Positions 9,116 to 18,298 of a stretch of 35,890 nucleotides of DNA are shown piece after piece. A program made the translations under genes and the position numbers. The notes below the pieces were generated by a model, which was not told the origin of the DNA, ran no database searches, and worked only from the letters and a program-made list of their open reading frames with translations. The stretch comes from Enterococcus lemanii (GTDB lineage Bacteria > Bacillota > Bacilli > Lactobacillales > Enterococcaceae): positions 1 through 35,890 of the forward strand of contig NZ_JAFBFD010000034.1 of the NCBI RefSeq assembly GCF_016909125.1, given 5' to 3'. Position 1 is the stretch's first letter, and every line of letters begins with the position of its first letter.

Positions 9116-10223
9116 CTTCTTCCCTCATTTCTGCAATTAAACGACCAAACACTGGTTGAACAATCACCTGAGTTGGCGTAAGTGTAAATAATAGCCACTC
9201 AACACCGCGCTTAAGCAACGCCTGTGAGAGTTGTTCTTCGTTCATGTCGGTAAATTCTTTTGACCAATACGCTTGATAGTTTTTTTGTAATTCTTTGATG
9301 AATAACGCCCACTCATCAAAAGACAAAATAATTTCACCATAAGGATTTTCTTGCCGATTTCCCTCGCGTAAGACCGTCGCTAATTGAATCAAAATTTCAT
9401 CAATCACCTTACGACTCGGGAATACTTGCCACAAATCTCTTTGCTCTAAAGTAAGCGCTGCGTAATCCCGATATAGTTCCAGATAAAAGGCCGTGTTTGT
9501 TTCAATATAATCTTGCATATGGTGGTGATTTTTCCTCAAACGAATAAAGGTCTCTTCATTTTCACTTGTCCGACGAATTAATGGTTCCGTCATGAGACGT
9601 TGGTACAAAATTTGATTTCCTTCAAGATTCAGACTTGCTTGGTAATCTTGCCAGTAATCCGCAAACGTCGGATATTCCGTGTATGATTGGGGTGCACGTG
9701 CTAAAAAAGCGCGCCCTTGAACGGTAGTGACAAATAAAATTTCTTGATTGGCTTCGGATTGTTCAAAACCATCTGCTTGGCCTTGAATGATTTCAATAAT
9801 CCCTAAATCACCTAATTTTGAGACCACGCGTACCAAACTTTTGCGATGATTATAGTTCGTCCAATCGACTTGCATTTCTTCAGGCGTCATTAAATCCAAA
9901 TCGCGTAATAATTCATCGAGCATAAAAGGCGTTTCGGCTTCTAACCCTTCAATGTACGCCATACAACAACAAAACAAAGCATAATCAAAAGGCGTGTTTA
10001 AACCGACTTCCCCCATCCAAGCTTCCAAGTGCAGGGGTCTTTTTAGTAGCTGAATATATTGGGGACGGACAATTAAATTCAGCCCGAAACGCTGACGGAG
10101 TTCCTTTTGTAGTACGACTTGATGGCGACGTAAGAACGTATAATTTTCAGGGTCTTCTTTCCGAATAATCCAAAAATTTTCAAACAACAAGCGCAACGCT
10201 TCGGCTAAATCTTCTGGTTTCAT
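9105..10223 (-). CDS. jetB: Wadjet protein JetB, MukE/KITE-like subunit (DUF2398)
   Basis: DUF2398-type subunit of a type III Wadjet system (372 aa). In the solved Wadjet complexes the JetB position is a winged-helix KITE dimer that binds the kleisin JetA; that role is assigned here by order, size and family. The N-terminus (RLLFENFWIIRKEDPENY) and the later LMTEPLIRR and DEILIQLATVLRE segments look typical of DUF2398. The start overlaps the jetA stop in an ATGA arrangement and its end overlaps the jetC start by 11 bases. No catalytic motif is expected or seen. Confidence 0.88.
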   Translation of the reverse strand: MKPEDLAEALRLLFENFWIIRKEDPENYTFLRRHQVVLQKELRQRFGLNLIVRPQYIQLLKRPLHLEAWMGEVGLNTPFDYALFCCCMAYIEGLEAETPFMLDELLRDLDLMTPEEMQVDWTNYNHRKSLVRVVSKLGDLGIIEIIQGQADGFEQSEANQEILFVTTVQGRAFLARAPQSYTEYPTFADYWQDYQASLNLEGNQILYQRLMTEPLIRRTSENEETFIRLRKNHHHMQDYIETNTAFYLELYRDYAALTLEQRDLWQVFPSRKVIDEILIQLATVLREGNRQENPYGEIILSFDEWALFIKELQKNYQAYWSKEFTDMNEEQLSQALLKRGVEWLLFTLTPTQVIVQPVFGRLIAEMREEDGK

Positions 10224-11704
10224 TCGTTTCCCCTTCTTTCTATCACTACTTGTGGCATTTCTATTATCCCGTCTTCACAAGCGACTTGAACCCGCGTGTT
10301 TAAGTCAACGTGGACTTCGACTTCAAAATCAAGTTCGGTCACTATTTTTTGGGTGATTTGTTGTTTGGTTTGACTCGTTACACCTTTAGGAACGTGTGTT
10401 GCTACTGCTTGGCTAATCCATTTTAAAAAGACTTTTCTTGAAGCGGCATCTAACTGTTTTATTTTTGAAAAATCAACCGTTCCTTCATGAAAATATTGTT
10501 CAATTTGTTGGCGATGTGCTGTGATTTCTTGTCGGTATTGTGCCAATTGTTTTTGTTGTTCGGCCATGTTTAAGACGAAACTTTTGGCTTTTCGTTCGAT
10601 TCGGGCGTTTTTACCACGTTTTCGCATAAACAACGTTCCAGGCTTCAATTGCCAACTGTTGTCACGCATACTAGTCGCATCACTTCCTTCACTGACATAA
10701 TAGTGACGGGTACGCTCTAAGCCAAAAATCCCACTATACATTTTTTGGGCGTCTTCTAACGATTCTGCTTGCGCAAACCATTTGGCTAGGTGAATATAAT
10801 CTTTTTTACGGCTTTGATATTGGTGAATTTCTTGTCCAAAATAATAAATCAAACCCGTGATTTTCGTAATCATTTGATCGGTTTGCATCATTAAATTCGT
10901 GTATTCACTCGGACGCCCTTCACGACCTTTAAACCAAATCTTTAGCGCTTGGAGTTGGCCCAACACTTGTTCCTCGACTTCTTCACGTGCGATGTGGTCC
11001 ATCATAGGGATTTCTAATTCTTTTTGGTACATGCCATCAATTAATTTTTCAATATTTAAGGAATCCATTTTTTCAATGACTACTAGAAATTGGTGGTATA
11101 AACTTTGCAAGGCACTAATAAAATCACGTAAATAATTGACAAATTGGTCTTTATAGACTAAAAATTGTTCTGTTTTCATTTGGCTATCCACTTCAGGACT
11201 TGTGATGTAACCGATGTAGTTGGCCGTATCTTCCCCGACTTTGCGGAATTCTTCGCGAACTTGCGGCCATAAGTCAACAATATCTGCCTCTTCTTTGACC
11301 AGGTCTTGTAAAAGTTGAAGTAGCTTGCGGACGCCTTTTTCATCCAAGGCTCCTCTAGCTGCATGCTTTTGATTCGTCAATTGATAGACCATTTCTTCGA
11401 CTAAAATACCCGCTTCTGTAATTTGGTAACGCAAATTTTTATTACGATATTCTTCAATCGATTTCGGTCGAATCATCTCTTGTTGTTTTTGTAAATTTCC
11501 CCAAGTCACTAAATTCTCTAAGTCTTGATCGACTTCTATTTCGGTATAGGCTGGTGAATATTCTTGACGCATCATTTCCAAAACGTCTGGTCGGTACAAA
11601 GTTCCTTGCATTTGGCGATGACGTTTATAAAAATAGCGCATAATTAAGCGATAACGCTGGACGTTTTCCACCACTAAATAGTTCGTTGCCCAAACTTTTT
11701 CCAT
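10220..11704 (-). CDS. jetA: Wadjet protein JetA, kleisin-like subunit (DUF2397)
   Basis: First gene of the jet operon (494 aa), DUF2397-type. The N-terminal 110 residues (NYLVVENVQRYRLIMRYFY, then RPDVLEMMRQEY) look like the winged-helix start of this family. The middle is helical and charged, and a short C-terminal domain ends VVIERRGNE. In Wadjet complexes JetA is the kleisin that bridges the two SMC heads. The DUF2397, DUF2398, SMC, DUF2399 order is the published signature of Wadjet type III, as distinct from the DUF3375/DUF4194 set of type I. Start ATG at 11704 has AAGGAG nearby. Confidence 0.88.
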   Translation of the reverse strand: MEKVWATNYLVVENVQRYRLIMRYFYKRHRQMQGTLYRPDVLEMMRQEYSPAYTEIEVDQDLENLVTWGNLQKQQEMIRPKSIEEYRNKNLRYQITEAGILVEEMVYQLTNQKHAARGALDEKGVRKLLQLLQDLVKEEADIVDLWPQVREEFRKVGEDTANYIGYITSPEVDSQMKTEQFLVYKDQFVNYLRDFISALQSLYHQFLVVIEKMDSLNIEKLIDGMYQKELEIPMMDHIAREEVEEQVLGQLQALKIWFKGREGRPSEYTNLMMQTDQMITKITGLIYYFGQEIHQYQSRKKDYIHLAKWFAQAESLEDAQKMYSGIFGLERTRHYYVSEGSDATSMRDNSWQLKPGTLFMRKRGKNARIERKAKSFVLNMAEQQKQLAQYRQEITAHRQQIEQYFHEGTVDFSKIKQLDAASRKVFLKWISQAVATHVPKGVTSQTKQQITQKIVTELDFEVEVHVDLNTRVQVACEDGIIEMPQVVIERRGNE

Positions 11705-11773
11705 GTTGTTCTCCTTTTTCTTCTTTTATAATTAATCATTCTGCTTATTTGACTCGTTGGAATCTTTGTTATT

Positions 11774-11802
11774 ATTGTACTACATGTGGGAAAGGTCTAA
11801 CA
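11774..11802 (-). promoter_or_regulatory. Probable jet operon promoter
   Basis: Minus-strand -10 TACAAT (11774-11779) with only a weak -35 (TGTTAG at 17-base spacing, or TTAGAC at 15). It lies about 70 bases upstream of jetA. No operator repeat is seen; a weak promoter would fit low constitutive expression of a defence system. Confidence 0.45.
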
Positions 11803-11845
11803 GTAGTGCTTGGTTCGTTTAACTGATTGTTGAAAAATGAACAGA

Positions 11846-11888
11846 ACAAAAAATAGACTTCCAATTTTTCTTGGAAGTCTATTTTTTT
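11846..11888 (-). terminator. Terminator of serC-serA
   Basis: A perfect 13-bp stem (AATAGACTTCCAA with TTGGAAGTCTATT) around a five-base loop is flanked by A- and T-tracts, so it can act on both strands. It lies ten bases after the serA stop. Confidence 0.9.
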
Positions 11889-11898
11889 CATTTCTTTT

Positions 11899-13092
11899 TT
11901 AAATCCATTCATTAAATACTTCCGCGTTTTTAATCGTACGAACGCGAACGACATTTTCCTTGCCTGCTAAGTGACGCTTCACACGGACCATTTTCGTTTC
12001 ATCGGTTTCACTCACATCAATTAAGGTATAAGCGTAATCGCCGCGACCACGGTTGACCATGTTTTCAATATTGATACCTAATTTTGCTACTTCGGTTGAA
12101 ATTTGTCCGACCATATTTGGCACGTTATTATGAATAATCGTGATACGATAAGGTGATTGGAAACTCATTTCAACGGTTGGGAAGTTAACGGAACGCTTGA
12201 TTACACCTGTTTCTAAGAAGCGTTTTAACGTCCGGGCAGCCATTTTAGCACAATTGATTTCTGCTTCTTCCGTTGATGCACCTAAGTGAGGTAAAACTAA
12301 GATTTTCGGATTATGTAATAGTTTTTCATCCGCAAAGTCTGTTGTAAAGCCACCTAACTCCTCGTTTTCAATTGCTTTTAAGATGGCATCCGTATCAACG
12401 ATTTCGCCACGAGCAAAGTTGAAGACTCTTGTGGTTGGTTTCATCATCGCGATTTCTTTTTCACCAATTAAGTTACGTGTCGCATCCGTTAATGGCACGT
12501 GAATCGTAATAAAATCACACGTCGTAAATATATCTTCAATTTGTTGCGCACGTTTCACTCGACGAGAAATCGTCCAAGCCGTATCAACAGAAACATAAGG
12601 GTCATAGCCCATGACTTCCATTCCTAAGCGATACGCGTCATTTGCGACCATTGCTCCGATTGAACCTAAACCAATCACACCTAAACGTTTGCCTTCTAAT
12701 TCATGACCAGCAAATTGTTTTTTGTTGGCTTCCGCGACTTCTTCTAGGTTGCCTCCTGTTAAACTTTGCACCCAATTCGCACCTTGTAAAATCGGACGAA
12801 CGCTTAAAAGTAACGTCGCAACGACTAATTCTTTTACCGCATTGGCATTGGCGCCTGGTGTGTTGAAGACCACAATCCCTTTTTCCGTTAACGCTTCGAC
12901 GGGAATGTTATTCGTTCCCGCACCTGCTCGAGCAACACCTAAAACAGACTCTGGAAAAGCATAATCATGTAATTTTTGGCTACGTAAGATAATCCCATCT
13001 GGATTTTCGCCTTGATCGATTGCGTAGTTTTCTGCTTCAAAACGCGCCATGCCTTCTGGGGCAATCGCGTTAAATGTTTTAATTTGATACAT
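11899..13092 (-). CDS. serA: D-3-phosphoglycerate dehydrogenase
   Basis: Oxidises 3-phosphoglycerate to 3-phosphohydroxypyruvate with NAD, the first step of serine synthesis (397 aa, the short form with a single C-terminal ACT domain). Visible features are the Rossmann motif GLGSIG (141-146), catalytic Arg in FARGE (R228), an acidic residue in DFADEK (E256 region), His in LPHLGAST (H269), and an ACT domain from about 314 (YRITIIHNNVPNMVGQIS) likely binding serine as feedback inhibitor. The ATG follows the serC stop codon directly, so the two genes are co-transcribed and probably translationally coupled. No serB phosphatase lies nearby. Confidence 0.95.
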   Translation of the reverse strand: MYQIKTFNAIAPEGMARFEAENYAIDQGENPDGIILRSQKLHDYAFPESVLGVARAGAGTNNIPVEALTEKGIVVFNTPGANANAVKELVVATLLLSVRPILQGANWVQSLTGGNLEEVAEANKKQFAGHELEGKRLGVIGLGSIGAMVANDAYRLGMEVMGYDPYVSVDTAWTISRRVKRAQQIEDIFTTCDFITIHVPLTDATRNLIGEKEIAMMKPTTRVFNFARGEIVDTDAILKAIENEELGGFTTDFADEKLLHNPKILVLPHLGASTEEAEINCAKMAARTLKRFLETGVIKRSVNFPTVEMSFQSPYRITIIHNNVPNMVGQISTEVAKLGINIENMVNRGRGDYAYTLIDVSETDETKMVRVKRHLAGKENVVRVRTIKNAEVFNEWI

Positions 13093-14178
13093 TTATTTTC
13101 CCGCCTTTTCTTCTTCAAACTGGTGCATCAGTGTAATTAAAGCTTCGACCCCTTCTTTTGGAAACGCGTTATATAAACTTGCACGCATTCCCCCAACGCT
13201 TCGGTGACCTTTTAAGTTCAACATCCCATTGTCTTGAGCGAATTTGTTAAATTCTTTATCCCATTCGTCGTTTCCTGTTACAAAAGGAATGTTGTTGATT
13301 GAGCGGTCCTCTTTAGCAATTGGGCTAGAAAAGACAGAGGAAGCGTCAATGGCATCGTATAAAAGTTGGGCTTTTTCTTTGTTCGCTGCTAAGACCGCTG
13401 ATACGCCGCCTAAATTCTCTAACCATTCAAAAACTAATTTTGAAATATAAATCGCATACGTTGCTGGTGTGTTGTACATTGAATCATTTTCAGCTTGAAT
13501 ACGAAAATCTAACATTGGCGCAAAAATTGGTTCATCATTTAATAAATCATCGCGAATAATCACGACCGTTAAACCAGAAGGTCCAATATTTTTTTGTGCG
13601 CCGGCATAAATAATGCCAAAATCCGTTACTTTATAATCATTTGATAAAATATTTGAAGACATATCGGCTACAATTGGTACCTTGCCTGCATCCGGAATTT
13701 CTTGAAAAGCAATACCACCAATGGTTTCATTTGTTGTAATGTGTAAGTAAGCAGCATCTTGATCAACCATATCTGGCGTGATCTTCGGTACGTAGTTAAA
13801 GTTTTGATCGGCACTTGAAGCAATGACTTCCACTTCAACGTCTTCGATTGCTTGCGCTGCTTGGATGGCTTTTTTCGCCCAAGCTCCAGTATTTACGTAT
13901 AAAGCTTTTTTGCCGCGAGCTAAGTTTAATGGAATCATTGAAAATTGTAAGCTTGCGCCGCCTTGTAGAAATAGGACATGATAATTGTCAGGAATGTCCA
14001 TTAATTGACGCAAACGGCTTTCTGCTTCTTTGATAATTCCGTCATATAAGGATGAGCGGTGACTCATTTCCATCACGGACAGTTCACTCCCGTGGTAATT
14101 AAGCATTTCTTCTTGTGCTTTTTGTAAAACTTCTTTTGGTAAGATGGCCGGTCCTGCTGAAAAATTATAAACAGTCAT
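13093..14178 (-). CDS. serC: Phosphoserine aminotransferase
   Basis: PLP-dependent class V aminotransferase that converts 3-phosphohydroxypyruvate and glutamate to phosphoserine (361 aa, normal for SerC). The start [14 protein letters not shown] and the PLP-lysine region [13 protein letters not shown] are family hallmarks; the [15 protein letters not shown] motif near the C-terminus binds phosphate. The ATG at 14178 is chosen because AAGGGAGCG lies just upstream and it gives the family N-terminus. A longer frame from 14250 would start upstream of the promoter. First gene of serC-serA. Confidence 0.96.
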   Translation of the reverse strand: MTVYNFSAGPAILPKEVLQKAQEEMLNYHGSELSVMEMSHRSSLYDGIIKEAESRLRQLMDIPDNYHVLFLQGGASLQFSMIPLNLARGKKALYVNTGAWAKKAIQAAQAIEDVEVEVIASSADQNFNYVPKITPDMVDQDAAYLHITTNETIGGIAFQEIPDAGKVPIVADMSSNILSNDYKVTDFGIIYAGAQKNIGPSGLTVVIIRDDLLNDEPIFAPMLDFRIQAENDSMYNTPATYAIYISKLVFEWLENLGGVSAVLAANKEKAQLLYDAIDASSVFSSPIAKEDRSINNIPFVTGNDEWDKEFNKFAQDNGMLNLKGHRSVGGMRASLYNAFPKEGVEALITLMHQFEEEKAGK

Positions 14179-14211
14179 TTTGTTCGCTCCCTTTACTAAG
14201 ATGTAAAATTG

Positions 14212-14240
14212 ATTATAGCAAAGGAAATCTTTTTTACCAA
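14212..14240 (-). promoter_or_regulatory. Promoter of serC-serA
   Basis: Minus-strand -35 TTGGTA (14235-14240), an exact 17-base spacer and a perfect -10 TATAAT (14212-14217) with an extended TG upstream. It fits a strong sigma-A promoter about 30 bases before serC. Confidence 0.8.
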
Positions 14241-14364
14241 ACAAAAGCATCTGTTTTTTGAATATTTTTTGAAATCGTTCGTGTTTTTCTGTTTTATTTC
14301 AGAAAACAACCGATATTTTCGATTATTTTTTAGTATATACCGATTATAATCGAATTCTAATTAA

Positions 14365-14517
14365 TGTCTGCTGAATAATTGCTATTCGGTTAAAAAAATT
14401 GTGGATACCTTAAACCAATGCGAAGGGGTTTCTATCGAGAAAAATTTGTATGTATTTAGCTATTTTTCTGAAGAGTTAGCTGTGATTGCGAAGAAATTTA
14501 ACCTTCCTCTGAACTGA
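14365..14517 (+). pseudogene. IS right-end relic and orphan reading-frame fragment
   Basis: TGTCTGCTGAATAATTGC at 14365-14382 matches the ends at 19526 and 35771. From there the plus strand stays open for 50 codons without a start, including EGVSIEKNLYVFSYFSEEL and ending FNLPLN before TGA at 14515. The family is not recognised. It looks like the 3' tail of a gene left after a deletion. The remainder of 14251-14742 shows only the hairpin at 14600. Confidence 0.4.
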
Positions 14518-14599
14518 AAATATTTAACGAGAAAAGAAATGAAAAAATTTTAGCTGAAACAAAATAGGTCAATTTACACTATGGAATTTTGTGAAAAAC

Positions 14600-14640
14600 A
14601 ACTCACCAAATCCCTTTAGCATCACTGGATTTGGTGAGTT
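14600..14640. terminator. Perfect 14-bp hairpin, probable terminator in relic DNA
   Basis: AACTCACCAAATCC pairs perfectly with GGATTTGGTGAGTT across a 13-base loop. TTTT follows on the plus strand, and GTTTTT on the minus strand. It has no neighbouring intact gene: the fragment at 14365 ends 80 bases earlier and the minus-strand operon already has its own terminator at 14743. It may be the terminator of the lost gene. Confidence 0.5.
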
Positions 14641-14742
14641 TTACGCTTTATTTACTGTCAAACTCAAGTGTTTACTTTCAGATGTTTGAACAATAAACTT
14701 TGACATTTTGGTAAAAACGGATAGTGAACAATCGCGAAATCG

Positions 14743-14789
14743 AAAAAAAAGACAACGTATCTATTCACTCGATACGTTGTCTTTTTTTC
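14743..14789 (-). terminator. Terminator of the dehydrogenase/isomerase operon
   Basis: An 11-bp stem (GACAACGTATC with GATACGTTGTC) is flanked by an A-tract and a T-tract, and lies just after the stop of the last operon gene. It is able to work in both directions. Confidence 0.9.
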
Positions 14790-14799
14790 TAAATAAGAT

Positions 14800-15837
14800 T
14801 TATTTTCCTGCTACCCGTGCAAACATTTCATCAATTAACGCTAAGACTTGGCGAACTTCGCTGTTTTTAACGATTGGGGTTGCTTCTTCACGAATGACTT
14901 CGTAAAGGTTCGCATAAAATGGTTGGTATTCTGCGGTAGCGGTTGGCAAATCAATTTTCTCCATGGCTTCTTCTGAAGGTGGTGCCATGGTTTTGGTTAA
15001 ACCGACGCCGGCTTGGATTGGGGTTGGTGCGCTGACATTTTCTGCTCTGGTTGCTCGAATCATCTCGCCTTGGCAGTCCCAATCATCAATTTTAGCAGTT
15101 CCTTCTATGCCTTTTACGTACCAACGAGGTAATTTGGTAAAGTTGGTTGTGCCAACTTCTACCAGTGCGCGGACGCCATTTTCAAAGGTTAAGTAGCTAA
15201 TAAAGCCATCATCGACAGGATCGCCTAAAATTTGGCTAAAATCAACAAAGAAATCTTTGACTGGGCTATCGACTAACCATAAAATTTGGTCTAATAAGTG
15301 CACACCCCAGTCTAATAACATGCCGCCACCGTGTTCTTTTAAGTGACGCCAATCACCTGGAATCCCATTGGCCCCTTGCACGCGAGATTCTAGTTGAAAA
15401 ATCTCACCGATTGGACGGTCTTGATAGATTTTACGAATCATTAAGAAGTCGGGGTCCCAGCGACGGTTTTGGTGAACCATAAAGGTTTGGCCGGTTTCTT
15501 TAGCCACTTCTAACACTTCATCGAACTCAACCACGTTCATCATAACTGGTTTTTCACATAAAACATGTTTCCCTGCTTTAAGGGCTGCGATCGCTAAGTC
15601 TTTATGGGAGTCGTTAGGGGTCGCAATTAATACGGCTTCTACGTCGGTATCCGCTAAAACGTCTGCGTAACTTGCGTAAGTTTTTAAACCCGCTTCTTTG
15701 GCTGCTGCTTGGCGTTCTGGTAAAACGTCGTAAGCGCCGTAAACATTAATTTTTTCTTTTTCAGTTGGCATTAAAGTATTGGCATGGTAACTCCCCATCC
15801 CACCGTAGCCAACGATGACAAAGTTAATTTTTTTCAT
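14800..15837 (-). CDS. Gfo/Idh/MocA family oxidoreductase (second of operon)
   Basis: NAD(P)-dependent sugar or inositol dehydrogenase-like enzyme (345 aa). The N-terminal Rossmann domain has GYGGMG (10-15) and the family motif CEKP (Lys96). The catalytic segment GGGMLLDWGVHLLD supplies D176 and H180, so the Lys/Asp/His set is complete. The C-terminal beta-sheet domain has typical length. AAGGA lies 11 bases before the ATG and it follows the TIM-barrel gene by about 20 bases. Members oxidise many sugars, inositols and glycosides, often at C3 of a glucosyl unit. Context with ThuA and two isomerases supports glycoside or keto-sugar chemistry. Last gene of the operon, before a strong terminator. 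Confidence 0.88.
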   Translation of the reverse strand: MKKINFVIVGYGGMGSYHANTLMPTEKEKINVYGAYDVLPERQAAAKEAGLKTYASYADVLADTDVEAVLIATPNDSHKDLAIAALKAGKHVLCEKPVMMNVVEFDEVLEVAKETGQTFMVHQNRRWDPDFLMIRKIYQDRPIGEIFQLESRVQGANGIPGDWRHLKEHGGGMLLDWGVHLLDQILWLVDSPVKDFFVDFSQILGDPVDDGFISYLTFENGVRALVEVGTTNFTKLPRWYVKGIEGTAKIDDWDCQGEMIRATRAENVSAPTPIQAGVGLTKTMAPPSEEAMEKIDLPTATAEYQPFYANLYEVIREEATPIVKNSEVRQVLALIDEMFARVAGK

Positions 15838-15858
15838 TAGACTTCATTCCTTCTATTA

Positions 15859-16827
15859 TTAAGCCCACCACATGTCACTTGGTTGGTCTTTAATCATAAT
15901 ACTCTTTAAGTTAGTGACTGCTCGAGTTAACCCTTCATCGATTGACATGATTGGGTCTTCGTGTTCGATACTTAGCACATAATCATAGCCGTATAAACGT
16001 AAAGCTGAAATCATATCTGACCATTCTTTTAAGTCATGGCCACAACCAACCGAACGGAAAGTCCAAGCGCGGGTCTGCACGTTCCCGTATGGCTGCATAT
16101 CAGTTAAACCGTGCATATTGATATTGTCTTGATCTAAGTAAGTGTCTTTGGCATGGAAATGATGGATGGCATTTTCTTTGCCTAAGATTTTAATCGCAGC
16201 GACTGGATCAATTCCTTGCCACCATAAATGACTTGGGTCTAAGTTACAACCGATTGCTTTTCCAGCAGCATCGCGTAATTTTAACATCGTGTAAGGCGTA
16301 TGCGCTAAGAAACCACCATGCAGTTCAATCCCAATTTTGACTCCGGCTGCTTCGGCGTCTTGGTTGATGCCTTTCCAGTAAGGGATTAATTTGTTTTCCC
16401 ATTGGTAATTGTAGTTGTCTTCATATTCTGTTGGCCATGGTAAAACAGGCCAGTTGACTTGGGTATCAGTTGGATTACCACCAGAGACACCAGAAAAACC
16501 ATTCACAACTGGTACGTTCATTAGACTCGCTAACTTGATTGTTTTACGTAATAGTTCATCGGCTGTTTGTGCAACTTGTGGGTCTGGTGCAATGGGGTTG
16601 TTATGACAACTTAAAGCCGAGATTTCTAAGCCTTTATCGGCTAATTTTGCTAAATATTCTTTGCGAGCATCGCTACTTGCAAGAAGGGTATCAATTTTCA
16701 AATGGGCATCACCTGGATAGCCACCGGTACCGATTTCGACCGTTTGTAGCCCTTTTTTAGCAACGGCATCGATCATTTCTTCAAAACTTAATTGGTTAAA
16801 TAATGGGGTAAAAACTCCTAATTTCAT
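15859..16827 (-). CDS. Sugar phosphate isomerase/epimerase-like TIM barrel (long form)
   Basis: Xylose isomerase-like/AP endonuclease family 2 TIM-barrel protein (322 aa). Likely metal ligands are visible in IGIELHGG, GCNLDPSHLWWQG, HFHAKDTY and SIEHEDP, that is Glu, Asp, His and Glu at the ends of barrel strands. Such enzymes epimerise or isomerise keto-sugars or eliminate aglycones. The start ATG has GAGGAG upstream, and only two bases separate it from the thuA stop. The NPTDTQVNWPVLPWPTEYED insertion after the third strand is found in long members that work with Gfo/Idh/MocA dehydrogenases. The exact reaction cannot be read from sequence. Confidence 0.85.
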   Translation of the reverse strand: MKLGVFTPLFNQLSFEEMIDAVAKKGLQTVEIGTGGYPGDAHLKIDTLLASSDARKEYLAKLADKGLEISALSCHNNPIAPDPQVAQTADELLRKTIKLASLMNVPVVNGFSGVSGGNPTDTQVNWPVLPWPTEYEDNYNYQWENKLIPYWKGINQDAEAAGVKIGIELHGGFLAHTPYTMLKLRDAAGKAIGCNLDPSHLWWQGIDPVAAIKILGKENAIHHFHAKDTYLDQDNINMHGLTDMQPYGNVQTRAWTFRSVGCGHDLKEWSDMISALRLYGYDYVLSIEHEDPIMSIDEGLTRAVTNLKSIMIKDQPSDMWWA

Positions 16828-16829
16828 GT

Positions 16830-17540
16830 TTATAACTCCTCTCTTGCTGTGTAGTGTCCATAAGTTGGGTACGTGTTTTCAGTTGGTGCACACCAGTTGA
16901 TGGCATTTTTGATTACGCGTTGCACTTTTTCATTGTAGTAACTTGGGTAAGTTTCGTGTCCTGGTTGGAAGTAGAAAATTTTGCCATTACCACGACGGTA
17001 AGTGCAACCGCTTCGGAAAACTTCGCCGCCTGGGAACCAACTAATAAAGACTAATTCTTCTGGTGTTGGAATGTCAAAGTGTTCGCCGTACATTTCTTCT
17101 TGTTCTAATTCAATAAATTCACCGACACCTTCTACGATTGGATGACTTGGGTTTACATTCCAAATTCGGCAATGTTTCCCATCTTCACGCCATTTCAAAT
17201 CGCAACTCGTGCCCATTAATTTTTTGAAAATTTTCGAAAAATGGCCAGAGTGCAGAACAATTAAGCCCATCCCTTCTAAGACACGTTGATGGACGCGGTT
17301 CACAATTTCATCGCGCACTTCCTCGTGAGCCATGTGCCCCCACCAAATCAAAACATCGGTTTCTGCTAGAACTTCTTCGGTTAAACCATGTTCTTCTTCG
17401 TCTAATGTCGCTGTTTTCACTTGAAATTCTTCACCAATAAAGTTCGCTAATTGGCCATGGATGCCTTCTGGATACATTTTTTGTACTTCTTCGTCGGTTT
17501 TTTCATGACGGTATTCATTCCATACGGTTACTTGAATCAT
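16830..17540 (-). CDS. ThuA-domain protein
   Basis: Trehalose-utilisation ThuA-like protein (236 aa) with a class I glutamine-amidotransferase-like fold. The motif [13 protein letters not shown], the [12 protein letters not shown] stretch and the C-terminal [17 protein letters not shown] are hallmarks. In Sinorhizobium, ThuA works with the Gfo/Idh/MocA enzyme ThuB on 3-keto-disaccharides. The same pairing is seen here, with two dehydrogenases in the operon. The ATG at 17540 is preferred: AAGGAG at the upstream gene's 3' end is eight bases before it, while an in-frame GTG at 17549 would overlap that site. Cytoplasmic, with no signal peptide. Confidence 0.87.
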   Translation of the reverse strand: MIQVTVWNEYRHEKTDEEVQKMYPEGIHGQLANFIGEEFQVKTATLDEEEHGLTEEVLAETDVLIWWGHMAHEEVRDEIVNRVHQRVLEGMGLIVLHSGHFSKIFKKLMGTSCDLKWREDGKHCRIWNVNPSHPIVEGVGEFIELEQEEMYGEHFDIPTPEELVFISWFPGGEVFRSGCTYRRGNGKIFYFQPGHETYPSYYNEKVQRVIKNAINWCAPTENTYPTYGHYTAREEL

Positions 17541-17542
17541 GG

Positions 17543-18286
17543 TTAACACTCCTTCATAATTTGAGCTAATGCTTGATAATTGACTGCCATCGCTTCAAGT
17601 GGTTCAAGGGTTTGGAACACTTCTTGTTCAACGATGAGCCAAGGTAAATTTTGTTTTTTAGCAAAGGCTACATAACGATCAATTGGTAAGATGCCTTTAC
17701 CGATTTCCGTACTTTCGGTTGGGTCTTCTTGCATTTCTTTTATATGCAACAAGCCAACGACGGGTGCTTGTTTGGTTAAATATTCTTCCACCGATAGTCC
17801 GGCAAACGCCACCCAATACGTATCGACTTCTAATTTTAGAGCCGGTACTTCTGCCGTTAAATACGTTAGCAGATCGGTATTGGGTACTTCTTGAAATTCA
17901 TGGGCATGGTTATGGTAATACAGTTCAAAACCGGCTTTACTTAATTTTTCTGCTAACGTTTTTAATTCTTGGGCGAAGTTTTGCCACCCTGCAAAATCAG
18001 GAAACGACCTGTAAGGAACGACGATACGTGAATTGCCAATTGCTTGTTCAAACGCAATGGTTGCTTCATATTCATTGGCTAACTTTTCGTAAGGAATGTG
18101 TGAAGCCGCAACGTCTAAGTCTAGTTCAACTAGCAAAGCTTTGACTTCTTCTGCTGTTAAGCCGTGATAGCCGGCAAATTCTACACCGGCATATCCTGCT
18201 TTTTTCACGTCTTTTAAGGTTTGTTTAAAATCTTTTTGACAAGCTTCTTGGATACTCCAAAGTTGTAACGCGATTTTTGGTTGCAT
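17543..18286 (-). CDS. Sugar phosphate isomerase/epimerase-like TIM barrel (short form)
   Basis: Second xylose isomerase-like TIM barrel of the operon (247 aa). It begins [16 protein letters not shown], a common start for IolE/IolI-like proteins. Putative metal ligands are Glu in YAGVEFAGY, His in YYHNHAHEF, Asp in KLEVDTYWV, His in GLLHIKEM and Glu in IVEQEVF. The start ATG has AGGAG overlapping the upstream stop codon. It is clearly different in length and sequence from the 322-aa barrel two genes downstream, so the two probably act on different intermediates. Precise substrate unknown. Confidence 0.86.
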   Translation of the reverse strand: MQPKIALQLWSIQEACQKDFKQTLKDVKKAGYAGVEFAGYHGLTAEEVKALLVELDLDVAASHIPYEKLANEYEATIAFEQAIGNSRIVVPYRSFPDFAGWQNFAQELKTLAEKLSKAGFELYYHNHAHEFQEVPNTDLLTYLTAEVPALKLEVDTYWVAFAGLSVEEYLTKQAPVVGLLHIKEMQEDPTESTEIGKGILPIDRYVAFAKKQNLPWLIVEQEVFQTLEPLEAMAVNYQALAQIMKEC

Positions 18287-18298
18287 ACGTGCTTACTC

